DNA of 61,864 nucleotides, from positions 44,345-106,208 of the forward strand of contig SPIB01000005.1 in NCBI GenBank assembly GCA_004535785.1. Direction: 5' to 3'. Source of the DNA: Gammaproteobacteria bacterium LSUCC0112 (lineage in GTDB: Bacteria > Pseudomonadota > Gammaproteobacteria > Pseudomonadales > Pseudohongiellaceae). Below are positions 17,491 through 26,252 of the stretch, one piece after another. The translations under genes and the position numbers were made by a program. Numbering within the stretch: the first letter of the stretch is position 1; the number at the start of each line of letters is the position of its first letter. The notes under the pieces are model-generated. The model saw only the letters and a program-made list of their open reading frames with translations. It searched no databases and was not told the origin of the DNA.

Positions 17491-19179
17491 ATGCTGGTGT
17501 CTTTAGGTACCCTTGCCGGTGGTTTGGGTTTGTTTCTGCTCGGCGTTTCCATGATCACGGACGGTCTGAAATTGGCCGCTGGGGGGGCGCTGCGCGATAT
17601 TCTCGGGCGCTCAACGCGCACCACCTGGACCGGTATTCGTTCCGGATTTATCCTGAGTAGCCTGGTGCAATCATCCAGTGCTATCACCATTGCAACAATC
17701 GGGTTTGTAAACGCCGGTTTGTTGGGTATCCATCAGGCGTTGGGTATCGTGCTGGGCGCAACCATCGGTACGACCACAACGGGCTGGTTGGTGGCTCTGG
17801 TAGGTTTTCAATTCAAAATCAGCACCTTTGCCATGCCCATGATTGGTGTAGGCATGATTATGCGGTTGGCCGGTGCGTCAAGTCGCACGGGCGCATTTGG
17901 CGAAGCCTTGGCGGGGTTTGGACTGTTTTTTGTTGCCATCGATTTTCTCAAAACCGCGTTTGAAGGCGTCGCCAGTTCGGTCGACATAGCCAGTCTGTCT
18001 CCCGAAGGCTTTACAGGCATGATGTTGTGTGTGCTGATTGGCATGGTGATGACCATGTTGACCCAGTCTTCCAGCGCAACCATTGCCATTGCATTAACGG
18101 CGCTGTCAGGTGGTTTTTTAACCTTCCCTGCCGGTGCGGCCATGGTCATTGGTGCAACGGTTGGCACGACCTCTACATCTGCGCTGGCAGTTATTGGTGC
18201 AACACCAAACGCCAAGCGAGTGGCTGCCGGCCACGTCTGCATCAACAGTTTCAGTGCGACGGTCGGGGTAGCTATCTTGCCAGTTGTGCTATGGGCCTCC
18301 ACACACGACACCTGGATTCACGATTATCCGGCGCTGGCAATCGCTTTTTTTCATACGTCTTTAAATCTGCTCGGTGTGCTGTTGATGCGTCCATTGGTGG
18401 GCCGACTTGGGCATTTTCTGGAGCAACGTTTTATCAGCAAGGCGGAGGAATTGGGGCGACCCCAGTATCTGGACAGCAACGTGATGGTCTCGCCATCGTT
18501 GGCCATGGATGCCTTCTTGCTGGAATTACAGCGTATGGCCGAGCTGACCAGGGCACACGCGATTGATTCATTTAATAATGAAGGTCCCCCGGGCAAAGCT
18601 TTGCAACAGCAGCACGATGGTTTGCGGGAATTGGCTCAGTTTGTAGAAACGTCAGTCACCCGCCTTGAAGCTGATCGGCTGGAGGCATCGATTGCCAGGC
18701 AGTTGCCGATGATTCTGAGAATCGCCAATTATATTGATGAGGCGGTGGCGCTTGCGCATGCCAATGCTGAATCCGACCGGGATGTGGAGTTTTTGATTCA
18801 ATCACCCGTGAAGGGCGAGATTCTTGCTTTTCAGGCAGCAGTTGTGGCGATGATTGGACGTTGTGATCCGCGTGCCGCTGATTTCAGCGCAGATGCTATT
18901 GAGGCAGACTATCAATTACTGCGCGCTCAGTTCAGGCAATTAAAAACCACCTTGCTCGAGGCCAGTGTGCGCGGCGTGATTCCCTTGCGACATATGAACC
19001 CGGCTATCGAAAGTCTGCGCATGATGTTGAGGGTCTGTGAGCGCTCAACGCGTATCGCCGTGCGTCTTGCAGAGCTTGGTCGCGAGCAACCAGCTGTTGA
19101 TAACAAAGTCCGCGTCAAGACTGCCGATGACGTCTCCAACATCAACGTGTCAGCAGAAACAGGTAAGTCAAATGACTGA
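17491..19179 (+). CDS. Na+/phosphate symporter family protein with PhoU-like tail
   Basis: Membrane phosphate transporter of the NptA/YjbB group, 562 aa. The inverted repeats each carry the QSSSA motif (LVQSSSAITIAT about residue 59, LTQSSSATIAIA about 190) typical of type II Na/Pi cotransporters. About eight to ten helices reach residue 310. The remaining 220 residues are soluble and helical (residues 330-550, LELQRMAELTRAHA onward), as in PhoU. GGGAG lies 9 nt before the ATG. It is directly upstream of the pst operon, so the region holds a low-affinity and a high-affinity phosphate system side by side. Confidence 0.88.
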   Translation: MLVSLGTLAGGLGLFLLGVSMITDGLKLAAGGALRDILGRSTRTTWTGIRSGFILSSLVQSSSAITIATIGFVNAGLLGIHQALGIVLGATIGTTTTGWLVALVGFQFKISTFAMPMIGVGMIMRLAGASSRTGAFGEALAGFGLFFVAIDFLKTAFEGVASSVDIASLSPEGFTGMMLCVLIGMVMTMLTQSSSATIAIALTALSGGFLTFPAGAAMVIGATVGTTSTSALAVIGATPNAKRVAAGHVCINSFSATVGVAILPVVLWASTHDTWIHDYPALAIAFFHTSLNLLGVLLMRPLVGRLGHFLEQRFISKAEELGRPQYLDSNVMVSPSLAMDAFLLELQRMAELTRAHAIDSFNNEGPPGKALQQQHDGLRELAQFVETSVTRLEADRLEASIARQLPMILRIANYIDEAVALAHANAESDRDVEFLIQSPVKGEILAFQAAVVAMIGRCDPRAADFSADAIEADYQLLRAQFRQLKTTLLEASVRGVIPLRHMNPAIESLRMMLRVCERSTRIAVRLAELGREQPAVDNKVRVKTADDVSNINVSAETGKSND

Positions 19180-19197
19180 GGCGCTTGTATTACAGTA

Positions 19198-19230
19198 TTG
19201 TCATAAATTTGTCATATCCCGCGTTTATAG
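19198..19230 (+). promoter_or_regulatory. Pho box and -10 of the pst operon
   Basis: TTGTCATAAATTTGTCAT (19198-19215) matches the PhoB direct-repeat box CTGTCATAWAWCTGTCAY at nearly every position. TTATAG at 19225-19230 lies at the right distance to act as the -10 of a PhoB-activated promoter that lacks a normal -35. A TGACTG/CAGTCA mini-hairpin follows in the leader at 19240-19255. Confidence 0.88.
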
Positions 19231-19288
19231 TGCCGTCATTGACTGAATCCAGTCACCTGACCACATGCTCTGACAGGGAGAACAAGGG

Positions 19289-20266
19289 ATGAACAAATTC
19301 AAACAACTGATTGCAGCAATCAGTTTGACCAGCGGGCTGACAATGCCAATGTTTTCAATGGCTGATGTTGATCCGTCTCTTGCCGAGTACGTCCGTGCCT
19401 CTGGCGTTTCAGGCAATCTGTCGAGTATTGGCTCTGACACCTTGAACAACCTGATGACACTCTGGGCCGAGGAGTTTGCAAAATTTTACCCGAACGTGAA
19501 CGTACAAATTCAGGGAGCAGGTTCCTCCACTGCGCCGCCCGCACTCACTGAAGGTACGGCCATGCTGGCACCCATGAGTCGTCCGATGCGTCAATCTGAA
19601 ATTCAGGAATTTGAAGCGCGTTTTGGTTATCAGCCAACAGAGTTGCCGGTAGCGATTGATATGCTCGCAGTTTACGTCAACCGTGATAACCCCATCACCA
19701 GCCTCAGTTTGCCTCAGGTTGATGCCATTTTCTCCGCCACCAGACGTTGTGGTGCACCTGCTGATATTGAGCGTTGGGGTGATCTGGGGTTAACGGGCGC
19801 CTGGGAAAATCGTGATTTCACCTTGTATAGCCGCAATGCAGTGTCCGGAACCTACGGCTTTTTTAAAGACAACGCTTTGTGTGGCGGCGACTTCAAATCC
19901 AGCATCAACGAACAGCCAGGCTCCTCGTCAGTCGTGCAGGGTGTCACTGAGTCAATAAATGGCATCGGATACTCGGGTATTGGATACCGCACATCTGGCG
20001 TGCGTGCAGTTCCGCTGTCTGCATCCGAAGGTGCAGAGGTGTTTGAGGCATCCGCAGAAAATGGCATCTCCGGCGATTACCCGCTGTCCCGTTTCCTGCT
20101 GGTTTACATCAATAAACACCCGAACCGCGAATTGGATCCGGTAACACGCGAGTTCATCAAAATGGTATACAGCAAGCAGGGTCAGGAAGTGGTTGATCGT
20201 GACGGTTACGTTCCGTTGCCCGCTGCCGTTGTTGACCGCATGCTGGAGCAACTCGGTATAAACTAA
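19289..20266 (+). CDS. pstS: Periplasmic phosphate-binding protein PstS
   Basis: High-affinity phosphate-binding component of the Pst ABC transporter. Signal peptide residues 1-25 (cut probable after MADV- region). The mature part has the phosphate-site segments IGSDTLNN, QGAGSSTAPPALTEG, APMSRPM and SRNAVSGTYGFF. Length 325 aa is typical of the Pseudomonas-like PstS, which lacks the lipobox. AGGGAG lies before the ATG. First gene of the pst operon under the Pho box; a stable stem-loop separates it from pstC. Confidence 0.95.
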   Translation: MNKFKQLIAAISLTSGLTMPMFSMADVDPSLAEYVRASGVSGNLSSIGSDTLNNLMTLWAEEFAKFYPNVNVQIQGAGSSTAPPALTEGTAMLAPMSRPMRQSEIQEFEARFGYQPTELPVAIDMLAVYVNRDNPITSLSLPQVDAIFSATRRCGAPADIERWGDLGLTGAWENRDFTLYSRNAVSGTYGFFKDNALCGGDFKSSINEQPGSSSVVQGVTESINGIGYSGIGYRTSGVRAVPLSASEGAEVFEASAENGISGDYPLSRFLLVYINKHPNRELDPVTREFIKMVYSKQGQEVVDRDGYVPLPAAVVDRMLEQLGIN

Positions 20267-20287
20267 GCAATAAAGCAGGTTATTGTC

Positions 20288-20306
20288 GACCCGGGATGAC
20301 CGGGTC
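20288..20306 (+). other. Intercistronic stem-loop pstS-pstC
   Basis: Perfect 7-bp stem GACCCGG/CCGGGTC with a GATGA loop and no T-run. Such a structure right after a binding-protein gene commonly stabilises the upstream message, so PstS would be made in excess over the permease. Confidence 0.55.
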
Positions 20307-20369
20307 AGACAAGCGACTTGTGTGGATTTTTAAAACAAAAGGCAAGTCCGGGCAGGAGCACGCTTTTAC

Positions 20370-22715
20370 ATGACAGACAAAAACCCGGGAACCCCCTCGA
20401 TTGCCGCTGCAGACAAGAAACCTGCAGAACCTTTGGCCATGACCTTGACGCGTAAATCCGGAAGCAGTCTATTACCCGATCTGGCCAGCCGCATCACCCT
20501 GAGAAAAAAACGCGCTCGCCGCGACAAACTGGCGCGCTGGGGTATCACAACAGCCGGATACGGTGTTGTTGTTGCGCTGTTAACTATCTTTGTTTACCTG
20601 TTTTACGAAGTTGCGCCGATTTTGCGCGGCGCATCAATCGATAATCAACATCAATACTCATTGCCTGAGCAACAGTCTGATACGCACCGATTGCTGATTG
20701 ATCGCTATGAAATGTTGGGCATTCAATATACCGGTGCCGGTGAGGCTGTGTTTTTTGACGCCGCATCGGGTGCCGAGCAGCTCCGGGTTGCCATTCCTGT
20801 GCCGCCGGGCGCGAATGTCAGCAGTTTCGGTTATGGCGAAACCATTTCCAACACGGTGGTGTATGGTTTTGACAACGGTGCTGCCGTGCTTGCGCGACAT
20901 GCCTTCAGAGTCAGTTTTCCAAACGATCAACGTGTGGTTGCGCCACGCATCGACTACCCTCTCGGTGAATCTGCTGTCCAAATTGACCCGCAAGGTCAAC
21001 CGTTGCGATTGATCACAACGGAAGTGCTGGCGCGTGGTGCTGCAACCACCGCGGTCGCCGCGGTTACACAGGACAACCGGTTATTGCTGACGCGCATCAC
21101 ATCAAGAAGCAATTTGCTAACCGGCGCTGTGCAATTGAATACCAGCGTACAAACATTGCCCCCCATCCCCGGACGCGCGCAGCAGTTATTGCTGGACAAG
21201 TCCTTGCGCAATCTGTTTGTGCTTGATGATCAAGGTGTTATCCACTATTACGACATTGTTGATCCAGCACAGGCAAGACTGGTCGAATCTGTCAACGCTG
21301 GGCAGGGCGAACGTATCACTGCGGCAGAGTTTCTGGTCGGGTCTGTTTCCATTGTCATTGGTACTGAGTCAGGGAAACTCAGTCAGTGGTTTCTGGTGCG
21401 CGATGAGAACAACAATTCGACGCTGACGCAGATTCGTGAATTTGACAGCCATGAAGCCAGCATTACGGCAATTGCTCCCGAACATACCCGGAAAGGGTTT
21501 ATTGCTGTGGATGCTGCCGGGCAGGTGGGTGTGCACTATGGCAGTTCTTCGCGTACCTTGTATCTGGATCAGGTCAGTGAGCGCGGTTTGGCGAATATTG
21601 CGATTTCCCAAATCAATAGCCGGCTTTTGTGGCTTGATGACCAGCAGCAGGTTAGCTCAGCCTCACTATGGAACGAACATCCGCAACTGTCTTGGGCGGC
21701 GATGTGGAATAAAGTCTGGTATGAAGGACGGGAAGATCCCGAATATATCTGGCAGTCCTCTTCAGGCTCGGATGAATTTGAGTCCAAATTCAGTCTGGTT
21801 CCGCTGACAATAGGTACTCTAAAGGCGGCCCTGTACGCCATGCTATTTGCCATGCCGCTGGCCATCGCGGGAGCAATCTACACGGCTTATTTTATGACCC
21901 CCAAATTGCGCGGTGTGGTCAAACCCAGTATCGAAATCATGGAAGCCTTGCCAACGGTGATTTTGGGATTCCTGGCAGGTCTGTGGCTGGCGCCGTTTGT
22001 CGAAAACAACCTGCCAGCCGTGTTCAGCTTTTTCCTGTTGATGCCATTAATGTTACTGTTGTTTGCTTTTCTGTGGACGCGCCTGCCTGGTGGCCTGCGT
22101 TCGCACATTCCGGAAGGTTGGGAAGCGGCATTGTGCGTGCCTGTGATTTTGATATTTGGTACGGTCTGTGTGCAGTCCAGTCCGTGGGTAGAAGTCTGGT
22201 TGTTCAACGGCAGCATGCGTCAGTGGTTTACCGACATCGGTGTCAACTACGATCAGCGGAATGCCCTGATTGTGGGTATTGCCATGGGGTTTGCGGTCAT
22301 TCCCACCATCTTTTCGATCGCCGAAGATGCGGTATTTACCGTACCACGTCACTTGACTCAAGGTTCTCTGGCATTGGGCGCAACACGTTGGCAGACCGTC
22401 ATGGGCGTGGTGCTGCCTACCGCCAGTCCAGGTATCTTTTCAGCGGTGATGATGGGTTTCGGCCGCGCCGTGGGTGAAACCATGATTGTACTGATGGCGA
22501 CCGGCAATAGCCCGGTGGTGAATTTCAATATCTTTGAGGGTATGCGGACATTGTCAGCCAATATTGCCGTCGAATTGCCGGAAACTGCAGTAGGCTCTTC
22601 ACACTTCAGAGTATTGTTCCTTGCAGCATTGGTGTTGTTGGCACTGACATTTGTTGTGAACACGTTGGCTGAGATTATTCGCCAGCGTCTGCGACAACGC
22701 TACAGCAACCTGTAA
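20370..22715 (+). CDS. pstC: Phosphate ABC transporter permease PstC, long form
   Basis: Inner-membrane permease subunit of the Pst system. Length 781 aa is far above E. coli PstC (319 aa). An N-terminal Lys/Arg-rich cytosolic part and one helix (about residues 54-76) are followed by a periplasmic insert of roughly 400 residues rich in short beta strands. The permease core begins near residue 480 (LKAALYAMLFAMPLAIAG) and includes the coupling EAA loop FTVPRHLTQGSLALGATRW and the GFGRAVGETM motif. Long PstC forms are known in Pseudomonas; this one is longer. AGGAG 10 nt upstream supports the ATG. Works with PstA and PstB. Confidence 0.93.
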   Translation: MTDKNPGTPSIAAADKKPAEPLAMTLTRKSGSSLLPDLASRITLRKKRARRDKLARWGITTAGYGVVVALLTIFVYLFYEVAPILRGASIDNQHQYSLPEQQSDTHRLLIDRYEMLGIQYTGAGEAVFFDAASGAEQLRVAIPVPPGANVSSFGYGETISNTVVYGFDNGAAVLARHAFRVSFPNDQRVVAPRIDYPLGESAVQIDPQGQPLRLITTEVLARGAATTAVAAVTQDNRLLLTRITSRSNLLTGAVQLNTSVQTLPPIPGRAQQLLLDKSLRNLFVLDDQGVIHYYDIVDPAQARLVESVNAGQGERITAAEFLVGSVSIVIGTESGKLSQWFLVRDENNNSTLTQIREFDSHEASITAIAPEHTRKGFIAVDAAGQVGVHYGSSSRTLYLDQVSERGLANIAISQINSRLLWLDDQQQVSSASLWNEHPQLSWAAMWNKVWYEGREDPEYIWQSSSGSDEFESKFSLVPLTIGTLKAALYAMLFAMPLAIAGAIYTAYFMTPKLRGVVKPSIEIMEALPTVILGFLAGLWLAPFVENNLPAVFSFFLLMPLMLLLFAFLWTRLPGGLRSHIPEGWEAALCVPVILIFGTVCVQSSPWVEVWLFNGSMRQWFTDIGVNYDQRNALIVGIAMGFAVIPTIFSIAEDAVFTVPRHLTQGSLALGATRWQTVMGVVLPTASPGIFSAVMMGFGRAVGETMIVLMATGNSPVVNFNIFEGMRTLSANIAVELPETAVGSSHFRVLFLAALVLLALTFVVNTLAEIIRQRLRQRYSNL

Positions 22716-22753
22716 TTCGAAAGAGCCAGTTCAGAGAGACGAGCACAAATATA

Positions 22754-24430
22754 ATGGCGTATATGCGACAGTGGTTTAAGAGCGGCACCCCATGGATCTG
22801 GCTTAACGGCGGGGCAGTAGCCTTCAGTATGATCATGGTCGCTGGTCTGATCGGATTGATTGCAGTGCGCGGTTTTGGTCATTTCTGGCCATCTGATGTT
22901 GCGTTGATCAATCTGACCACTGCCAGTGGTGAGCAGCGCACCTTGATTGGTCAACTGGTGCGTAGTCAGACCGTACCCGCTGTAGTTGCGCGTGATTCAG
23001 GTGAAACGGTACCCGATGATGTCGAGCTGGTGACCCGTCACCTTATCAAAACTGGCAACCGTGACCAGACGGGCCAGGACTTTGTCTGGTACCTCGAACT
23101 CGGGATGCAACCTTGGCAGTATCCACGCGACATCATGGTGATCGAGCGGCGGGAATGGGGGAATTTTTATGGTCAACCAGTCGCATTGCTGAGTGAAGGT
23201 TCTGTGATCGCCACGCCAGACTCCGCAGATTTTATGTCTCAGTTGCAGGCCGCTGTATCACGTAGCATCGACTTACATGAAGAGATCCGTCGGCTGGAAC
23301 GTGGTGCTGTCGGGCGGATCAATACGCAATTGGAACGGCTAAGGCTTGACGAGCGTCGCCTTGAGCTTGACGAACCACCCGCCGATGTTAAGGCGGCAGA
23401 ATTGGGTCGCATCGCTGCAACGCGTGCAACCCTCGATGATGAATATGCAGTGCTGCGTCAGGAATTGGATGTGATATATGCCAGTACCCGACGAGACACC
23501 TTGCAGATGCGCATGGCGGATGGCAATGAGGTTAATATTTCATTGGCAGCCATTGTGCGGATTACCGAACCCAATGCCATGTCTGTGTTTGGCAAGTCTG
23601 CGCAATATGTTGAGCGTCTGTGGGAATTCCTGAGCGACGATCCGCGGGAAGCCAATACGGAAGGTGGTATATTCCCGGCGATATTCGGCACAGTGACCAT
23701 GGTGATGGTGATGTCAATCATGGTGACCCCGTTTGGCATACTTGCGGCCATCTATCTGCGAGAGTATGCAAAACAAGGCACCATGACACGGATTATCCGT
23801 ATCTCGGTTTATAACCTCGCCGGTGTCCCTTCAATTGTTTATGGTGTGTTTGGTTTGGGCTTTTTTGTTTACTACCTTGGCGGCAGTCTCGACCAGATGT
23901 TTTACGAAGCCGCGCTGCCCACACCGACCTTCGGCACACCCGGTTTGTTCTGGGCATCTCTGACACTGGCCTTGTTGACGTTGCCCATTGTGATTGTCTC
24001 CACCGAAGAGGGCCTGGCGCGTATTCCCAGCACGATTCGACAAGGCAGTCTGGCACTGGGTGCAACCAAGTCCGAAACTTTGTGGAAAGTTGTTGTACCC
24101 TTGGCAACCCCAGCAATGATGACCGGGCTTATTCTGGCGATTGCGCGAGCTGCAGGTGAAGTAGCGCCGTTGATGCTGGTGGGCGTGGTGAAACTGGCCC
24201 CAGCCTTGCCGATTGACGCCACGTTCCCGTTCCTGCATCTGGATCGCAAGATCATGCACCTTGGATTCCATATTTATGATGTCGGTTTCCAAAGTCCGAA
24301 TGTGGAGGCAGCGCGACCACTGGTTTATGCGACGGCCTTGATTCTGGTTATTCTTATTATGGTGCTCAACCTGGCGGCGATCAGCATTCGTAACCATCTG
24401 CGTGAACGTTATCGCAGCGCCGGTGAATAA
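22754..24430 (+). CDS. pstA: Phosphate ABC transporter permease PstA, long form
   Basis: Second permease subunit, 558 aa against 296 in E. coli. One N-terminal helix (about residues 21-40) is followed by a periplasmic insert with a predicted coiled coil (about residues 174-240, HEEIRRLERGAVGRINTQLE and on). The permease core starts near residue 300 (GGIFPAIFGTVTMVMVMS), with the ABC coupling loop ARIPSTIRQGSLALGATKSE and the motif ARAAGEVAPLM. The size of the extra domain parallels that of PstC, suggesting that the two inserts form a joint periplasmic module. Confidence 0.93.
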   Translation: MAYMRQWFKSGTPWIWLNGGAVAFSMIMVAGLIGLIAVRGFGHFWPSDVALINLTTASGEQRTLIGQLVRSQTVPAVVARDSGETVPDDVELVTRHLIKTGNRDQTGQDFVWYLELGMQPWQYPRDIMVIERREWGNFYGQPVALLSEGSVIATPDSADFMSQLQAAVSRSIDLHEEIRRLERGAVGRINTQLERLRLDERRLELDEPPADVKAAELGRIAATRATLDDEYAVLRQELDVIYASTRRDTLQMRMADGNEVNISLAAIVRITEPNAMSVFGKSAQYVERLWEFLSDDPREANTEGGIFPAIFGTVTMVMVMSIMVTPFGILAAIYLREYAKQGTMTRIIRISVYNLAGVPSIVYGVFGLGFFVYYLGGSLDQMFYEAALPTPTFGTPGLFWASLTLALLTLPIVIVSTEEGLARIPSTIRQGSLALGATKSETLWKVVVPLATPAMMTGLILAIARAAGEVAPLMLVGVVKLAPALPIDATFPFLHLDRKIMHLGFHIYDVGFQSPNVEAARPLVYATALILVILIMVLNLAAISIRNHLRERYRSAGE

Positions 24431-24476
24431 CATCAGCCTTTGATAAATATGTGTTTTTGCAACAACAGGATCTGAC

Positions 24477-25373
24477 ATGACAGGTGAACAGCCAAATACA
24501 ACAGCAGTGGATTTGATGGCGCCCCCGCCAGAATCACCAACCCGACGTGAGCGCCCGGCTATCTCAGCTGCCTCGGCTCGCAAGATAGGTGATCGGGATA
24601 CCATGTCCCTGAGCGCCGAGGTCGCAAAAATACAGGTCAACCATCTGGATCTGTTTTATGGGGCTGATCAAGCGTTAAAAGACATCAATCTGATGATCCC
24701 TGAAAAGCGTGTCACTGCGTTTATCGGTCCATCCGGTTGTGGTAAATCGACTTTGTTACGCTGTTTTAACCGCATGAATGATCTGGTGGACATCTGCCGC
24801 ATCAAAGGCGAAATTGTCATGGATGGCAAAAATATCTATGACCGTGACGTTGATGTCGCGGATCTGCGTCGCAGTGTGGGGATGGTGTTCCAGAAGCCAA
24901 ATCCCTTTCCAAAATCCATTTATGAAAATGTGGCCTATGGGCTGCGTCTGCAAGGCGTGACGTCCCGTCGGGTTCTTGACGAAGCGGTTGAAAAATCATT
25001 GCGCGCTGCTGCTTTGTGGGATGAAGTCAAAGACAGGTTGCAGGACAACGCATTTGGTATGTCAGGTGGTCAACAACAACGTCTGGTGATTGCCCGGGCA
25101 ATTGCCATTGAGCCGGAAGTGATCCTGTTGGACGAACCGGCCTCAGCGCTGGATCCCATCTCGACACTCAAGATTGAAGAGCTGATTAACGAACTGAAGC
25201 AGGATTACACGATTATTATCGTGACTCACAACATGCAACAGGCTGCGCGTGTGTCAGACTACACTGCCTTTATGTACATGGGTAACCTCGTCGAATACGG
25301 TGATACTGACACATTGTTCACCAACCCGAACAAGAAACAAACGGAAGACTACATCACCGGTCGTTATGGTTAG
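24477..25373 (+). CDS. pstB: Phosphate ABC transporter ATPase PstB
   Basis: ATP-hydrolysing subunit of the Pst importer. The core shows Walker [10 protein letters not shown] (about residue 86), Q-loop [10 protein letters not shown], signature SGGQQQR, Walker [13 protein letters not shown] and the switch His in VTHNMQQ. The N-terminus has about 42 extra polar residues before [12 protein letters not shown]; the upstream ATG is preferred because AGGAT precedes it, but the internal Met (24603) cannot be excluded. Final gene of the operon; the usual phoU does not follow, and an unrelated gene converges 11 bp later. Confidence 0.95.
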   Translation: MTGEQPNTTAVDLMAPPPESPTRRERPAISAASARKIGDRDTMSLSAEVAKIQVNHLDLFYGADQALKDINLMIPEKRVTAFIGPSGCGKSTLLRCFNRMNDLVDICRIKGEIVMDGKNIYDRDVDVADLRRSVGMVFQKPNPFPKSIYENVAYGLRLQGVTSRRVLDEAVEKSLRAAALWDEVKDRLQDNAFGMSGGQQQRLVIARAIAIEPEVILLDEPASALDPISTLKIEELINELKQDYTIIIVTHNMQQAARVSDYTAFMYMGNLVEYGDTDTLFTNPNKKQTEDYITGRYG

Positions 25374-25384
25374 CACGTACCTCG

Positions 25385-26251
25385 TTACGGAGCGCCCATC
25401 ACGCTGCGGATCAGCGGCCCTGCGCCGAGATTGCCGGTAAGGTTGTCGCGCGCCACATTAGCACGCGTGTCGGGATTGGTGGCATCTCTCGGCTGGCCGC
25501 TGTGGTTGGCAGCAGGTGCTTCAAGTTCCGCAAAAAACTCCACCGTACTATTTTGCTCAACACCCGCAAAACGGTAGATGGCATTGGGGTCTTCGTCGCC
25601 GCAATCGATGAGATCACTGCGACGCTGACGCTCATCACAGTCGATGTTGTTATATGCCCTGCCGGTAGCATCACTCTGTGCCTGAGAGCGGATGACATCC
25701 CTCAGATCCAGTAAGGCGGGGGCCACCAGCCTCGGTACCTGTGACGGTTGCTCGGGCGGAACAATCGGGTCGGGGAGCGGTTCTGACAAAGGTGTGTTGG
25801 ACGCCGGTACGTCTACCGGCACGTCTGCCGCGACTTCGGTGGCTGCTTCAGTGACAGGCTCCTCAATCAGTTCTTCTGCAATTGGTGCTTCGATGGGTGT
25901 TTCCTGTGGCACAGGTCGGGGCCGGAAACTGATCTGAATGCTGGCAGGAGGCGCCTGAAAAGCCTCGGGTTGAACATCCGGTCTTGACATCAGTTCACGC
26001 ACAACAATCAACAAACACGCGTGCAACAGGATGCTTGCGCCAATTGGAAGCAGCTGTTGTTGCAGCGTACGAACGGGTGTCTGAGCATCATGGGCGTCGC
26101 TCTCGTCCTGATCAACACCCTCCAGTGTCTCGCCCATGCCAGGATTAACAAGCAAATTGAAGACAGGCTCAAGCAACGGCTCTGAGGTCGATGCTGGTAA
26201 CATCTCTTCAAAATCGTGCTGCAGTGGCTCGTCAGCGTGCGATATCCACAT
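25385..26251 (-). CDS. TonB-like membrane anchor protein without a TonB C-domain
   Basis: 288-aa protein of unknown function. A 66-residue acidic N-terminus is followed by one helix (LLPIGASILLHACLLIVV, residues 67-84) that contains S73-x3-H77, the Ser/His pair of the TonB transmembrane helix. Then comes a Pro/Glu/Val-rich stretch (about residues 97-175) like the TonB spacer. The end (residues 180-288) has two cysteines (in IDCDERQRRSDLIDCGDED) and no recognisable TonB_C fold. Topology would be N-in, C-periplasmic. The ATG is 1 nt after the dacB stop, so it is translationally coupled to dacB. Confidence 0.72.
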   Translation of the reverse strand: MWISHADEPLQHDFEEMLPASTSEPLLEPVFNLLVNPGMGETLEGVDQDESDAHDAQTPVRTLQQQLLPIGASILLHACLLIVVRELMSRPDVQPEAFQAPPASIQISFRPRPVPQETPIEAPIAEELIEEPVTEAATEVAADVPVDVPASNTPLSEPLPDPIVPPEQPSQVPRLVAPALLDLRDVIRSQAQSDATGRAYNNIDCDERQRRSDLIDCGDEDPNAIYRFAGVEQNSTVEFFAELEAPAANHSGQPRDATNPDTRANVARDNLTGNLGAGPLIRSVMGAP

Positions 26252-26252
26252 A

